Positions 1 through 5,928 of a stretch of 7,421 nt of DNA are shown piece by piece (within the stretch, counting starts at the first letter, position 1; the number at the start of each line of letters is the position of its first letter). The notes beneath the pieces are model-generated. The model ran no database searches, had not been told where the DNA came from, and saw only the letters and a program-made list of their open reading frames with translations. Position numbers and translations under genes: made by a program. Source of the DNA: Methanomicrobiales archaeon (lineage in GTDB: Archaea > Halobacteriota > Methanomicrobia > Methanomicrobiales > Methanospirillaceae); NCBI GenBank assembly GCA_012520015.1, contig JAAYPD010000064.1, positions 1 through 7,421 on the forward strand, given 5' to 3'.

Positions 1-38
1 CTCATTGTACTAACTGTTTGAAGTTATGCAACAGCCTC
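1..38 (+). mobile_element. Right end of an insertion sequence, truncated by the window edge
   Basis: These 38 bases match 5258-5295, the right end of the miniature element further on, at 33 of 38 positions. They end with the same 17-base terminal repeat, AGTTATGCAACAGCCTC (22-38). Reading from base 1, the frame CTC ATT GTA CTA ACT GTT TGA gives LIVLTV and a stop at 19-21. The other copy gives LIVLLV and a stop (TAG) at the same place, so this is probably the C-terminus of a transposase gene. The rest of the element lies outside the window. The insertion sequence family cannot be named from the end alone; the ends and a short AT-rich target duplication would fit the IS4/IS5-like DDE groups (inference). 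Confidence 0.7.
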
Positions 39-257
39 TATATCCATCAGAATGAAATTATCTTTACATTAATTTAGAAATCCGTCAAAATTAATTCATG
101 AATTACGCTCTTTCCGAAGATATGTATATTATCCATTTACATTAAATAAAACTCCCTGCATTCTTAATTGTTAATTTAATCCGAATTGGTTCCGCGCTCT
201 GAATGTCAATAAATAATTGTGGGAAAAAATCTCTTGGATTTTTTTAATTTAAAAAAT
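39..257. other. AT-rich spacer between IS end and HEAT gene
   Basis: No convincing gene is seen on either strand. The stretch is strongly AT-rich. It holds a 14-bp perfect palindrome TAATTCATGAATTA at 92-105, which is probably only a result of the base composition, and the terminator of the minus-strand HEAT gene at its right edge. Confidence 0.5.
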
Positions 258-258
258 C
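224..258 (-). terminator. T-tract terminator of the HEAT gene
   Basis: On the minus strand, immediately after the TAG stop, come two six-T runs (251-256 and 224-229). Bases 237-244 (GATTTTTT) and 251-258 (AAAAAATC) are inverted repeats around a 6-base loop. Archaeal polymerase terminates at such oligo-T runs, with or without a hairpin. Confidence 0.5.
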
Positions 259-1367
259 TATTCATCAGCTCCTGATTTTTTTAGTTCTTCCCTAGCCCGT
301 AACCTGACTGCACTATCGGGATCATTCATACATCGGCTTAACACCGGGATAACCTCTTCTCTCTCACCAATTTTTCCTAAAGCAGTAATCGCCCGAATTC
401 TGACACCCGCATCCTGATCTTTTGTGGCCTGGATAATATACGGAACAATCAGAGAGTTGCCAATACGTCCAAGTGTCTTGACTGCTTCACGCCTGACATA
501 GGGCGACTCATCATATAACCGCTCAAGAATAGGATCAAGAGTAGGGATCTCTCCGGATGAGACACGGAGAGCAATAAGAGATCCGACCCGGATTCTCCAG
601 TCTTTCTCCTGAACCCCCCTCACCAAATCAGGAATAGCTACCTCACCAAGACGCCCTAACGACTCAGCGGCAGCTTCCCGGACATACCGATCATCGTCTG
701 CCAGTGCCCTCATAAGTGGTTGCACCGCTTTCAAAGAACCTGTCTTCCCGAGTGCTTCTACAGCCATTCTTCTGACAAACGGACTTTCATCCGTTAATGT
801 CCTAATCAGGGGAAGTACTATCCTGGGATCAGACAGTTCAGATAAAGCTTCGACAGCATCCTCCCGTTCATGCTCATCTCCGCTCCCCAAGGCCGTGATA
901 ATTGCATCAAAATCTCCGCCGAATTTTGATACTTTCTCATCCTTGTTTCTTCCCCCCCGTTCGATAAGATCAGATATTACCGCCTCAACCAATCTGCGAT
1001 CCTTCACATATAACAAAAGGACCATGATAGTTGCCAGGTCAAGACCCGTATAAAGCATGACAAAGGCAATACTGAACTGATACCCAAAAATATCTGAAAA
1101 GATCCAAAAAGCAACAATAGACAGGAGAATAACCCCCAACAACCTCAACCCTGATTTCGGGTACCAGAGGGCCAGGAGAACTATTGGAATCAGATAGAGG
1201 TGTGGTATGAAGACATAAATAAACCGAAAGCCGGTCCACGGGCTCTCCCACAAGACATATATCGAGACAAATAATGCAAGAAGAGCCAGAAGAGCAATGA
1301 AGAGTATCTTTCCTGTCTCAATATATCCCCGGTGACGATGAATCATTGACAGGATTTTCTCAAGCAT
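258..1367 (-). CDS. Membrane-anchored HEAT-repeat protein
   Basis: A 369-residue protein with two halves. Residues about 20-39, 49-69, 72-91 and 97-120 are four hydrophobic segments, so the N-terminus is a four-helix membrane anchor. After a charged linker (122-152) come about seven HEAT/PBS-lyase-like helical repeats, at roughly 153-180, 184-211, 215-242, 246-270, 277-304, 308-335 and 339-364. They carry the usual signature: a D/E-x-x-x-x-V-R start followed by an A-x-x-x-L-G-x-x-G end (for example 226-241 and 289-303). HEAT repeats form a curved scaffold for protein binding, so this is probably a cytoplasm-facing docking platform on the membrane; its partner is unknown. No catalytic residues are seen. 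The ATG has an AGGA three bases upstream and no alternative nearby. It lies 23 bp downstream of the 326-aa gene, so the two are probably co-transcribed. Confidence 0.85.
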   Translation of the reverse strand: MLEKILSMIHRHRGYIETGKILFIALLALLALFVSIYVLWESPWTGFRFIYVFIPHLYLIPIVLLALWYPKSGLRLLGVILLSIVAFWIFSDIFGYQFSIAFVMLYTGLDLATIMVLLLYVKDRRLVEAVISDLIERGGRNKDEKVSKFGGDFDAIITALGSGDEHEREDAVEALSELSDPRIVLPLIRTLTDESPFVRRMAVEALGKTGSLKAVQPLMRALADDDRYVREAAAESLGRLGEVAIPDLVRGVQEKDWRIRVGSLIALRVSSGEIPTLDPILERLYDESPYVRREAVKTLGRIGNSLIVPYIIQATKDQDAGVRIRAITALGKIGEREEVIPVLSRCMNDPDSAVRLRAREELKKSGADE

Positions 1368-1390
1368 AATCCTGACCCCGTCAACAAAAA

Positions 1391-2371
1391 TTACACTTCC
1401 CCGAATATCGCCATCCGCGCTTCTTTCTCGTATTCTTCCTGATTCTTGAGCGCCGCAGCCTGATGGGCAGGAGTATCCCAGAAGTAATATTTCTCAATTT
1501 GCATGAGCCGTATCCACCGGTTTGTTATCTCCTCTCCCACCTGGTATATCTGATAATACGTCTCCGGACGGGGATGTTCACAAACCGAAGCAACTTTTAG
1601 TTCTTTTAAGATATTTACCATGGCATCACCAACAAGTTTGGTCTGGTACCATGGATTTTTCTGCCACCGGTGGGTGAGCATCTCCATGAGATTTAGATTC
1701 TTGAATTTTTTCAGTTCCGGAATATTGATCATCGGGTTTAATTTCATCTCACTCATGACCTCACCAAGCATCAAATCACGGGCGAAATACATGCCGTTAT
1801 GCATAACAAAGTAGCGGCGCGGGATATAATCCTTGAATGAGACCAGATCATGCATGTCACGCATGCTCTCTTTCATGAGGTAGTAGACCTGCGCGTTTCT
1901 CATGACCGGACAGAGTTTTGCAACCACCACATTTGAGAGCAGAGTCCACGGAAGTTCGATGATGGATTCATGAAAGAGCATGTACAGGTAAAACATCAGT
2001 TTTTTCTTGATCCAGAAGTCCAGGTGGCGTGTCTTTTCATCTTTCAGGACATCAAGGTAGATCTGTTCCATACCAGAGGTAGCAGATTTCGCATCAAAGG
2101 AGAGGACTTTATAGCCATTGTTCTTTGCTGCAATACCCCGAAGCAGGAGCTTGATTGCATTCTGCGCGATGACAAAGTCCTTGAGCATACCGATCTGCTG
2201 GTTGGAAAATGCGATGACATTCCGTGATCCCTGGTAGGTATATTGATCAAGCAGTATCCCTTTTCGTGGGGCTTCCTGTTTTCGTGAGAGATGTATCGTT
2301 GTTCCCAGCTGTTCCTCAATATGGTCGAGAAGTGACTGAAGGGATGATGATATCTCGTACTTATTTTCCAT
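1391..2371 (-). CDS. Conserved-looking protein of unknown function (326 aa)
   Basis: I do not recognise this protein. It is 326 residues, with no signal peptide and no clear membrane span. It is rich in Met, Tyr, Trp and Lys and probably mostly helical. The N-terminus (1-25) looks like a short helix, and residues 86-135 alternate charged and aromatic residues (HLDFWIKKK near 116-124). The C-terminal 30 residues are charged and helical. There is no Walker motif, HExxH or other catalytic signature; FHES at 133-136 resembles a broken metal site, but I would not rely on it. The codon use looks like a real gene, and the only overlapping frames are short. The ATG start has only a weak upstream GATGAG. 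It is the first gene of a probable two-gene operon with the membrane HEAT protein 23 bp downstream, which suggests a shared function, perhaps as client or partner of the HEAT scaffold (inference). Confidence 0.8.
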   Translation of the reverse strand: MENKYEISSSLQSLLDHIEEQLGTTIHLSRKQEAPRKGILLDQYTYQGSRNVIAFSNQQIGMLKDFVIAQNAIKLLLRGIAAKNNGYKVLSFDAKSATSGMEQIYLDVLKDEKTRHLDFWIKKKLMFYLYMLFHESIIELPWTLLSNVVVAKLCPVMRNAQVYYLMKESMRDMHDLVSFKDYIPRRYFVMHNGMYFARDLMLGEVMSEMKLNPMINIPELKKFKNLNLMEMLTHRWQKNPWYQTKLVGDAMVNILKELKVASVCEHPRPETYYQIYQVGEEITNRWIRLMQIEKYYFWDTPAHQAAALKNQEEYEKEARMAIFGEV

Positions 2372-2640
2372 GAACTCATCGAGTTATTTGGTCATCATCG
2401 TATTTGACGGCAGCGATATGATGGTCATGATTCATGTGAGTGAATGCATGAGTCATGTTTCTTCAAGGGGTGAAGGAATCAGAGGAATGGCGGGTACATC
2501 GATCCGTACAGGGCTTCGCATGTGTGATAGTCTCTTTACTTGGGCTGAACATTCGCATCGAAACGGGATAGTTGGTATATCCTTGGAATAGACGAATAAA
2601 AAGTTGATACACATAAATCATACGTTCTCAATCCCCAGAT
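2372..2640. other. Spacer upstream of the 326-aa gene
   Basis: No gene is accepted here. The plus-strand frame at 2370-2591 is open but has repetitive, low-quality composition (clusters of Met, Ser, Gly and His) and no promoter. The region probably carries the minus-strand promoter of the 326-aa gene. The best TATA-like stretch is weak (minus CAAATACG, around 2401-2408), and two palindromes lie just upstream of it. At the right edge is a plus-strand TATA-like CATAAATCA (2612-2620), placed about 25 bp before the ATG at 2641. Confidence 0.4.
2426..2457. promoter_or_regulatory. Pair of CATGANTCATG palindromes, 21 bp apart
   Basis: CATGATTCATG (2426-2436) and CATGAGTCATG (2447-2457) are each perfect 5-bp inverted repeats around one base. 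Their centres are 21 bp apart, two helical turns, so both would face the same side of the DNA. They lie 55-86 bp upstream of the start of the 326-aa gene and upstream of its likely promoter, which would suit an activator or a cooperative regulator. The binding protein is unknown. Confidence 0.4.
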
Positions 2641-2868
2641 ATGCCCTCCCACCTGACATTTAAAGATATTGCCGAAGTTCCCGGGGAGAAATATTGAGGT
2701 GCTTATGTGCTGTGAACAGGAAAAACTGTGGAAGCATTCTTGCAGATGAAATCACACCTGGTTCCTCCTCTGAAACTTTCATTGCGTATGTATGTTCGGG
2801 ACCGTCTGGATTTTGAGGGGGAGCGTGGTAATTTTTTATCGGTCTGGGTTGAGGCGAACCCTCAATAA
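2641..2868 (+). pseudogene. Possible decayed small gene with two in-frame stops
   Basis: One plus-strand frame runs from ATG 2641 to TAA 2866-2868 and is interrupted only by TGA at 2695-2697 and TGA at 2713-2715. The 18 residues before the first stop and the 50 after the second read like ordinary protein, including LRMYVRDRLDFEGERG and a VWVEANPQ end. A TATA-like CATAAATCA at 2612-2620 is placed right for a leaderless transcript starting at the ATG. I do not recognise the family. A minus-strand frame over about 2656-2865 is also open without a stop, so the coding strand is uncertain. The stretch could also be non-coding. Confidence 0.3.
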
Positions 2869-2979
2869 GTTTTTTAAAACATTCTGCAAGTTAAAATATT
2901 TACACCTTGAATTTAATTAATAATAACCAATATTTCGCATAGGTTTTTCTGCAGTTCTTTCCGGGATCTCCCAAATATT
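2869..2979. other. AT-rich spacer downstream of the acylphosphatase-like gene
   Basis: No gene is seen. Bases 2963-2972 (GGGATCTCCC, written on the plus strand) form a short palindrome 7 bases past the stop of the minus-strand gene and could be a weak hairpin. A following T-run is not clear, so a terminator is not called. Confidence 0.3.
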
Positions 2980-3543
2980 TTATGCCATGATTCCGTGTTT
3001 ATGGAGAGCATTCTTTACCTCCTGCAATTCATGCTCAATTTTATTGAAACGTTCATTCATTTCGGTTTTTAATTCATATCGTAATGTTTGTATCTCTTTG
3101 TTGGTCAGTTTCTGGGTGTCAATCATCAGATCTTGTTTTCCCAACATTTGGTCCTGTTTTTCCAGCATCTGATCCTGTTTACCAATCATCACATCTTGTT
3201 TCTCGAGCATCCGATCCTGTTTCTCCAACATTTTTTCCTGTGATGATTGAATACTTAAAATCGCAGGAATTCCTTTATCCAGTTGTTCAACCTGGACAAG
3301 GTGCATATAGTCCATTATCGTGATTACCCGCTTACCATATGGCTCAATGGAAATTGTATCAACGATGGCATGAACGGGGATATTATCATGCAGATCTGTG
3401 GTAAACTCTTCAATGGATTCAGTATCTCCTTCTATGCAGATCTCAATCTGCTGTATATTATCTGGCAAAGTATGATTAAATGCAGAAAAGCCAATAAGTC
3501 CTGATTGGAGTGCACGATTTAAGAGAAAGACCCTATATCCCAC
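2980..3543 (-). CDS. Acylphosphatase-like domain fused to a heptad-repeat coiled coil
   Basis: Translated from GTG at 3543 this is 187 residues. Residues 1-70 resemble an acylphosphatase fold: GYR at the start, GLIGFSAFN at 15-23, IEICIEGDTESIEEF at 33-47, and a final strand near 62-69. The candidate catalytic pair is Arg4 (the VGYR arginine) and Asn23. The frame stays open upstream, and the codons before the GTG read KIIIQGPKVHDV, the missing first strand and phosphate loop of the fold. The true N-terminus is therefore probably near 3585, where the codon is ATA rather than ATG; a TGA at 3616-3618 closes the frame. Residues 105-146 are six heptads of the type MLEKQDQ, followed by a charged helix (148-180), so the protein should oligomerise through a coiled coil. 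It is divergent from the ATPase gene. With the domain degraded or the start lost, it could be a binding protein rather than an enzyme, or a recent pseudogene. Confidence 0.7.
   Translation of the reverse strand: MGYRVFLLNRALQSGLIGFSAFNHTLPDNIQQIEICIEGDTESIEEFTTDLHDNIPVHAIVDTISIEPYGKRVITIMDYMHLVQVEQLDKGIPAILSIQSSQEKMLEKQDRMLEKQDVMIGKQDQMLEKQDQMLGKQDLMIDTQKLTNKEIQTLRYELKTEMNERFNKIEHELQEVKNALHKHGIMA
3106..3231 (-). repeat. Six tandem 21-bp repeats encoding heptads
   Basis: Six imperfect 21-bp units encode M-L/I-x-K-Q-D-x heptads (residues 105-146 of the acylphosphatase-like protein); the last unit is the most diverged. Hydrophobic M-L/I pairs at fixed heptad positions with K, Q, D and E between them fit a parallel coiled coil. 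Such tandem units can gain or lose copies by slippage without shifting the frame. Confidence 0.75.
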
Positions 3544-3692
3544 ATCGTGAACTTTTGGTCCCTGAATGATGATTTTATTTTTTATTGTAGTAATAATATG
3601 ATTGATTATTTCGTTTCAGGATCGTAAATATTTTCATAAATAACAGAAAGGTAATGAGGCCACTTCATTGTTTATAATTAAAACAAATGAGG

Positions 3693-3704
3693 TATTTTAT
3701 AAGC
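3693..3704 (-). promoter_or_regulatory. Candidate TATA box for the acylphosphatase-like gene
   Basis: On the minus strand this reads GCTTATAAAATA, a good archaeal TATA element. It would start transcription near 3672, about 87 bases before the likely N-terminal codon at 3585. A second, weaker TATA-like sequence (TTATAAAC, 3670-3677) lies closer to the gene. Confidence 0.35.
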
Positions 3705-3757
3705 AATGAACATAGGTTTTAAATCTCATGTTTCTGCAGAATTTTCATCGGGATAAC

Positions 3758-3775
3758 TATCGTTTATATCCGATA
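3758..3775. promoter_or_regulatory. Palindromic operator-like site 1 before the ATPase gene
   Basis: TATCGTTTATATCCGATA: 5-bp inverted arms TATCG/CGATA around an 8-bp core that contains TTTATAT, a TATA-box-like sequence. It matches site 2 at 16 of 18 positions. A protein bound here would probably compete with TATA-binding protein (inference). Confidence 0.55.
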
Positions 3776-3789
3776 ATTTATTTAGAATT

Positions 3790-3807
3790 TATCGTCTATA
3801 TGCGATA
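3790..3807. promoter_or_regulatory. Palindromic operator-like site 2, with TATA-like core
   Basis: TATCGTCTATATGCGATA has the same arms and an 8-bp core TCTATATG. It starts 32 bp after site 1, about three helical turns. Its TATA-like core is centred near 3799, which would place a transcript start around 3824-3826. That is downstream of the TTG at 3819 and favours ATG 3840 as the start of the ATPase. Confidence 0.55.
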
Positions 3808-3839
3808 GACATATCCCCTTGTGTATTCAATCTCTCTGT

Positions 3840-5165
3840 ATGGACACCCGGGCAAAACTAAAAACTGCGATTGTTGAATGGCAGGAGAGTGCATTGCCTT
3901 TTGTGCACATTAGAAATCGCCCGATTCAGATGGATCTTCCTCATATACATGACATTATTGGTGTGAGACGCTGTGGGAAGACCTATTTTATGTATCAGTT
4001 AATTTCAGACCTGCTCATGCACGGTGTTCCAAAGTCATCTGTTCTCTATCTGAACCTTGATGATGACCGATTGCAGCCTATTCAGGGAGATGAGTTATCT
4101 CAATTAATAGATACATTTCGGGAACTGTATGCCTCATCGGATGATCAGAAACTCTATTTTTTTTTGGATGAGATACAAAATTTTCCTTTATGGGAAAAAT
4201 GGTTAAAAGGAATCTACGATAAAAGAAAAAATATAAAATTTGTAATAATTGGCTCAAATGCCTCACTTCTGTCAGAAGATATCTCTTCCCGGCTGACTGG
4301 AAGGCACCTTACCACCAGAATGTTTCCGTTCAGTTTTTTCGAATTCCTGAAATATAAAAACATCTCGTTTGATCTGAAAACAATCGCATATTCTGATAAG
4401 AAGATCGAGATAAAAAGGATTTTCAATGAATATCTTGTTCGGGGAGGATTTCCTGAAGTAATTATCTATCCTGCAGGAGATCACATTACATTGCTCCAAT
4501 CTTATTTTGATGATATCATATACCGCGATATCGTGTCGCGACATGGAGTGCGAAATCCGAAAATATTCAAAGAACTAGCTCTTTTCTGTGTGTCCAATAT
4601 TGCGAAACCTCATACCTATAATTCTTTGAAAAGGCTCTTTTCTGATTACCAGAGCCTGAGTACTGATGCAATAATTAGATATCTCTCATATCTGGAAGAC
4701 GCATTTCTGCTTTTTTCTGTCAATCACTACGATACGTCGTTAAAAAGACAAATACAAAAGCCCAAAAAGCTCTATTGCATCGACCATGGGATGATGCAGG
4801 CGGTCTCTTTCAGGTTTTCAAATGATATTGGGAGAATATTTGAAAATATTGTATACATAGCCCTGCTTCGTCAGGGTAAAGAGATATACTATTGGCAGGA
4901 TGAAAAAGGAGTTGAGGTCGATTTTGTCATAAAATCCAGGGATGACTCCATTCGGCTTATTCAGGTCTCTGTTGATATTTCAGATCCGATGACCCGTGAA
5001 AGAGAAAAAAGAGGGCTGATTTCCGCAATGAATTATTTTGAGATTGGTGAGGGGATTATTATTACTTCTGATATATTAGATGAAGAGATCTTTCAGGACC
5101 GGAAAATTACATATTTTCCCCTCTGGTTCTGGCTCCTCACCGAAGAGTCAGAGTCATATATATAA
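3840..5165 (+). CDS. ATPase of the AAA_14 / DUF4143 class
   Basis: A 441-residue protein when started at ATG 3840; a TTG at 3819 would add seven residues but probably lies upstream of the transcript start. Walker A is GVRRCGKT (41-48, Lys47), Walker B is LYFFLDEIQ with Asp110 and Glu111, a sensor-1-like IIGSN ends at 140, and an SRLTGR arginine-finger-like motif is at 150-155. These mark the AAA_14 ATPase fold. RGGFPEV (201-207) begins the linker. The C-terminal DUF4143 part has FEN (near 334-336) and EVDFVI followed by IQVS (374-377), laid out like a PD-(D/E)XK nuclease fold but with Ser where the catalytic Lys would be, so nuclease activity is unlikely. Length and ending (PLWFWLL) look complete. 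Proteins of this class are common in multiple copies in archaea and their role is poorly known. The gene is divergent from the acylphosphatase-coiled-coil gene, and its stop abuts a miniature transposon. Confidence 0.9.
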   Translation: MDTRAKLKTAIVEWQESALPFVHIRNRPIQMDLPHIHDIIGVRRCGKTYFMYQLISDLLMHGVPKSSVLYLNLDDDRLQPIQGDELSQLIDTFRELYASSDDQKLYFFLDEIQNFPLWEKWLKGIYDKRKNIKFVIIGSNASLLSEDISSRLTGRHLTTRMFPFSFFEFLKYKNISFDLKTIAYSDKKIEIKRIFNEYLVRGGFPEVIIYPAGDHITLLQSYFDDIIYRDIVSRHGVRNPKIFKELALFCVSNIAKPHTYNSLKRLFSDYQSLSTDAIIRYLSYLEDAFLLFSVNHYDTSLKRQIQKPKKLYCIDHGMMQAVSFRFSNDIGRIFENIVYIALLRQGKEIYYWQDEKGVEVDFVIKSRDDSIRLIQVSVDISDPMTREREKRGLISAMNYFEIGEGIIITSDILDEEIFQDRKITYFPLWFWLLTEESESYI

Positions 5166-5295
5166 GAGGCTGTTGCACAACTAAAATGTCGTTTCCTCAA
5201 GAGCACAATTTCCATTCGGTTGGAACGTTAATTGGCAATGAAATTTATGGGCTTTGCCTCATTGTACTATTGGTTTAGAGTTATGCAACAGCCTC
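5166..5295 (+). mobile_element. 130-bp miniature inverted-repeat element (MITE-like)
   Basis: Left end GAGGCTGTTGCACAACT (5166-5182) and right end AGTTATGCAACAGCCTC (5279-5295) are inverted repeats matching at 16 of 17 positions. The flanks ATAA (5162-5165) and ATAA (5296-5299) form a 4-bp target duplication. The right 38 bp match the insertion sequence end at bases 1-38, so this is an internally deleted, non-autonomous relative of that element. The insertion falls exactly after the ATPase stop codon, and because the duplicated ATAA contains the TAA, the gene end was preserved. Confidence 0.85.
5186..5278 (+). pseudogene. 30-codon remnant frame inside the miniature element
   Basis: A short frame starts with ATG four bases after the left inverted repeat and ends with TAG just before the right repeat. 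It reads MSFPQEHNF at the start and GLCLIVLLV at the end. Its last residues and stop position match those in the insertion sequence end at 1-21 (LIVLTV, TGA). This suggests a transposase gene whose middle was deleted in frame. It is too short to be active. A chance open frame of this length is possible. Confidence 0.4.
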
Positions 5296-5523
5296 ATAAA
5301 TTTTCAGTTATTTCTGGAGCGGGCTGATTCTGTTCTCCGAAGATTGGGTTCCTGCTCACATCCGCAACCTCGACTACTGCTCCAAATTACTGAAGTTGCC
5401 CCATCACTCAGGGCAGAATATCTGACTATCGATGGATCAGATTGAATCAGTGATATGATGGTCTGGGATTTTTTGGGTGAAAGCATAAATACTGTCCCCA
5501 CCTAATGTGAAAGAATCAGAGAT
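5296..5523. other. Spacer between miniature element and TPR gene
   Basis: No gene is accepted. Open frames exist on both strands over about 5304-5500, with arginine- and serine-rich translations that do not look like a protein, and neither has a start signal. The right part carries the promoter of the TPR gene. Confidence 0.4.
5483..5491 (+). promoter_or_regulatory. TATA box of the TPR gene
   Basis: GCATAAATA, preceded by a purine-rich GAAA like a BRE element. A transcript start about 25 bp on (near 5512) would leave a leader of roughly 12 bases before ATG 5524, normal for archaea. Confidence 0.55.
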
Positions 5524-5928
5524 ATGGCAGAAAATTCAACCCACAAATTCCTTAGCAAGCGTGATGTTCTCCTCAATAAGGCTGATGCATTTGCATTGGA
5601 GGCAGATCAGCTGGCATACCAGGGGAAGTACGAGGAGGCGGTGGATAAGTATGATCAGGCGCTTGCAATATATCCGTCCAACCCTGATCTCTGGGCATTT
5701 AAGGCCATCACACTCTCCGGTGGCCTGGGGAGAAATGAGGAGGCGCTCGAATGCTGGGAACGGGCGAAGAAACTGGATCATGTGTTAGCGGATGCAATCA
5801 CCGATGTGCCCTCATCTGAAACGACCATGACTGTGCATGAACGGGACCTTGTGGATTTCAAGGGGAGTACAGCGGATCGGATCCGGAACCTGGTCAAGCA
5901 GCAGGCGATGGATAAGAAGAAGAAATAA
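5524..5928 (+). CDS. Small TPR-repeat protein (134 aa)
   Basis: A soluble protein with two tetratricopeptide repeats. Residues about 20-53 form a standard repeat (A-x-x-x-A at 26-31, then YEEAVDKYDQALAIYP at 36-51), and 54-87 form a second with NEEALECWERAKKLD. TPR repeats make a groove that binds peptides or other proteins. The remaining tail (88-134) is charged, has a helical stretch DRIRNLVKQQ at 118-127, and ends in four lysines. No enzymatic motif or signal peptide is seen, so it is probably a small adaptor; the partner is unknown. The ATG follows GAATCAGAGAT with no strong Shine-Dalgarno site, but the TATA box position supports it. It stands alone as a single-gene unit with its own promoter and T-tract terminator. 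Confidence 0.85.
   Translation: MAENSTHKFLSKRDVLLNKADAFALEADQLAYQGKYEEAVDKYDQALAIYPSNPDLWAFKAITLSGGLGRNEEALECWERAKKLDHVLADAITDVPSSETTMTVHERDLVDFKGSTADRIRNLVKQQAMDKKKK

Noticed and set aside
92..105. 14-bp palindrome TAATTCATGAATTA
   Set aside because: Very AT-rich surroundings make such palindromes common, and no gene start is nearby.
2370..2591. Open plus-strand frame of 73 codons, and a shorter frame from ATG 2487
   Set aside because: Composition is repetitive and unlike its neighbours, there is no TATA box, and it starts inside the start codon of the opposite gene. The leader GTGAAGGAATCAGAGGAATGGC-like stretch resembles the one before the TPR gene (19 of 22), which is curious but not enough to call a gene.
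3668..3686. TTGTTT / AAACAA inverted repeat in the divergent spacer
   Set aside because: Short and low-complexity; more likely part of a TATA region than an operator.
3819..3839. TTG at 3819 as start of the ATPase
   Set aside because: It lies too close to the TATA-like core of palindrome 2 to be in the transcript, and adds residues outside the usual fold.
5268..5281. 14-base exact match TATTGGTTTAGAGT also found at 6238-6251, within the protease signal-peptide region
   Set aside because: Flanks do not match. One 14-base repeat in 7.4 kb is within chance, and the second copy is ordinary coding sequence.
5304..5501. Open frames on both strands between the miniature element and the TPR gene
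   Set aside because: Arg/Ser-rich translations, no start signals, and the plus-strand frame begins inside the mobile element.
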